This document shows positions 63,918 to 64,000 of a stretch of DNA of 64,000 nt, piece by piece. The position numbers were made by a program, and so were the translations under genes. The first letter of the stretch is position 1; every line of letters starts with the position of its first letter. The notes under the pieces were generated by a model that searched no databases, was not told the DNA's origin, and saw only the letters and a list, made by a program, of their open reading frames with translations. This stretch comes from Lachnospiraceae bacterium (lineage in GTDB: Bacteria > Bacillota > Clostridia > Lachnospirales > Lachnospiraceae): assembly GCA_015057625.1 (NCBI GenBank), contig SVDZ01000007.1, positions 87,021 through 151,020 on the forward strand, read 5' to 3'.

Positions 63918-64000
63918 ACATTATACATTCAAAACTACATACCAAATATTTTCAATTTCTTTTCTTTTCCTAGAATAACTTCCTCTTACCTTTATGGATA

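Overview
The window looks like chromosome from a low-GC, Gram-positive, spore-former-type anaerobe, most likely a Lachnospiraceae-like member of the Clostridia. The evidence is a Met T-box leader on metG, a TPP riboswitch, a secretin-less Tad/Flp pilus locus, CwlD and a Spo0A-family protein, an 8-Cys clostridial-type ferredoxin, RicT beside HolB, the GdpP-L9-DnaB cluster, and secreted proteins with Lys-rich FN3 repeats. I cannot name a genus from sequence alone. No rRNA, prophage, transposase or CRISPR array was seen.

Layout. 1-3960 (minus): nickel uptake and nickel-pincer cofactor genes (nikMN-Q-O, larB, larC; larC runs off the left edge with a very His-rich insert). 4145-6502 (minus): TPP riboswitch, thiD, thiC. 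6648-9571 (minus): secreted GH5 glucanase, a small membrane protein, RlmCD-type 23S rRNA methyltransferase. 9572-10551: a 980-base gene-free stretch holding an exact-period 63-bp inverted-repeat array and a large fold-back element. 10552-18120: yhaM (minus), then mutS2 and a two-component system (plus), a Spo0A-like protein with a degenerate receiver (minus), an HTH/S24-like regulator and a ferredoxin (plus). 18156-29643 (minus): secreted protein, then a complete Gram-positive Tad pilus locus (TadG-like beta-helix protein, DivIVA-like coiled coil, DUF192, TadC, TadB, TadA, TadZ, CpaB, TadE, Flp, prepilin peptidase). 29905-34650 (minus): MerR-type regulator, dnaB, rplI, gdpP. 34864-38573: two small unknown proteins, dCMP deaminase, upp, an LMW-phosphatase-like protein without its catalytic Cys, Sua5. 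38653-44464 (minus): cwlD, FN3 protein, rsmA, tatD, metG with T-box. 44905-52755: two ABC exporter half-subunits, a DUF885-type protein (plus), a cation/proton antiporter, a GT2 glycosyltransferase. 52907-56107: large secreted subtilase with two discoidin domains. 56226-61811 (minus): rsmI, trmN6-like, ricT, holB, nucleotide kinase, PLP decarboxylase (yaaO-like). 61853-63061 (minus): a CARF-domain nuclease of the Card1/Can2 type with no CRISPR genes nearby. 63367-63917 (minus): six tRNA genes in the order Asp, Val, Thr, Tyr, fMet, Phe.

The most unusual items are the solitary CARF nuclease beside the tRNA block, the 63-bp repeat array with its neighbouring fold-back element, the Spo0A paralogue with Glu at the phospho-acceptor position, and the LMW-PTP homologue with Thr in place of the catalytic Cys. 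All coordinates were derived by reading the sequence; start codons were chosen by ribosome binding site and family N-terminus where several were possible.
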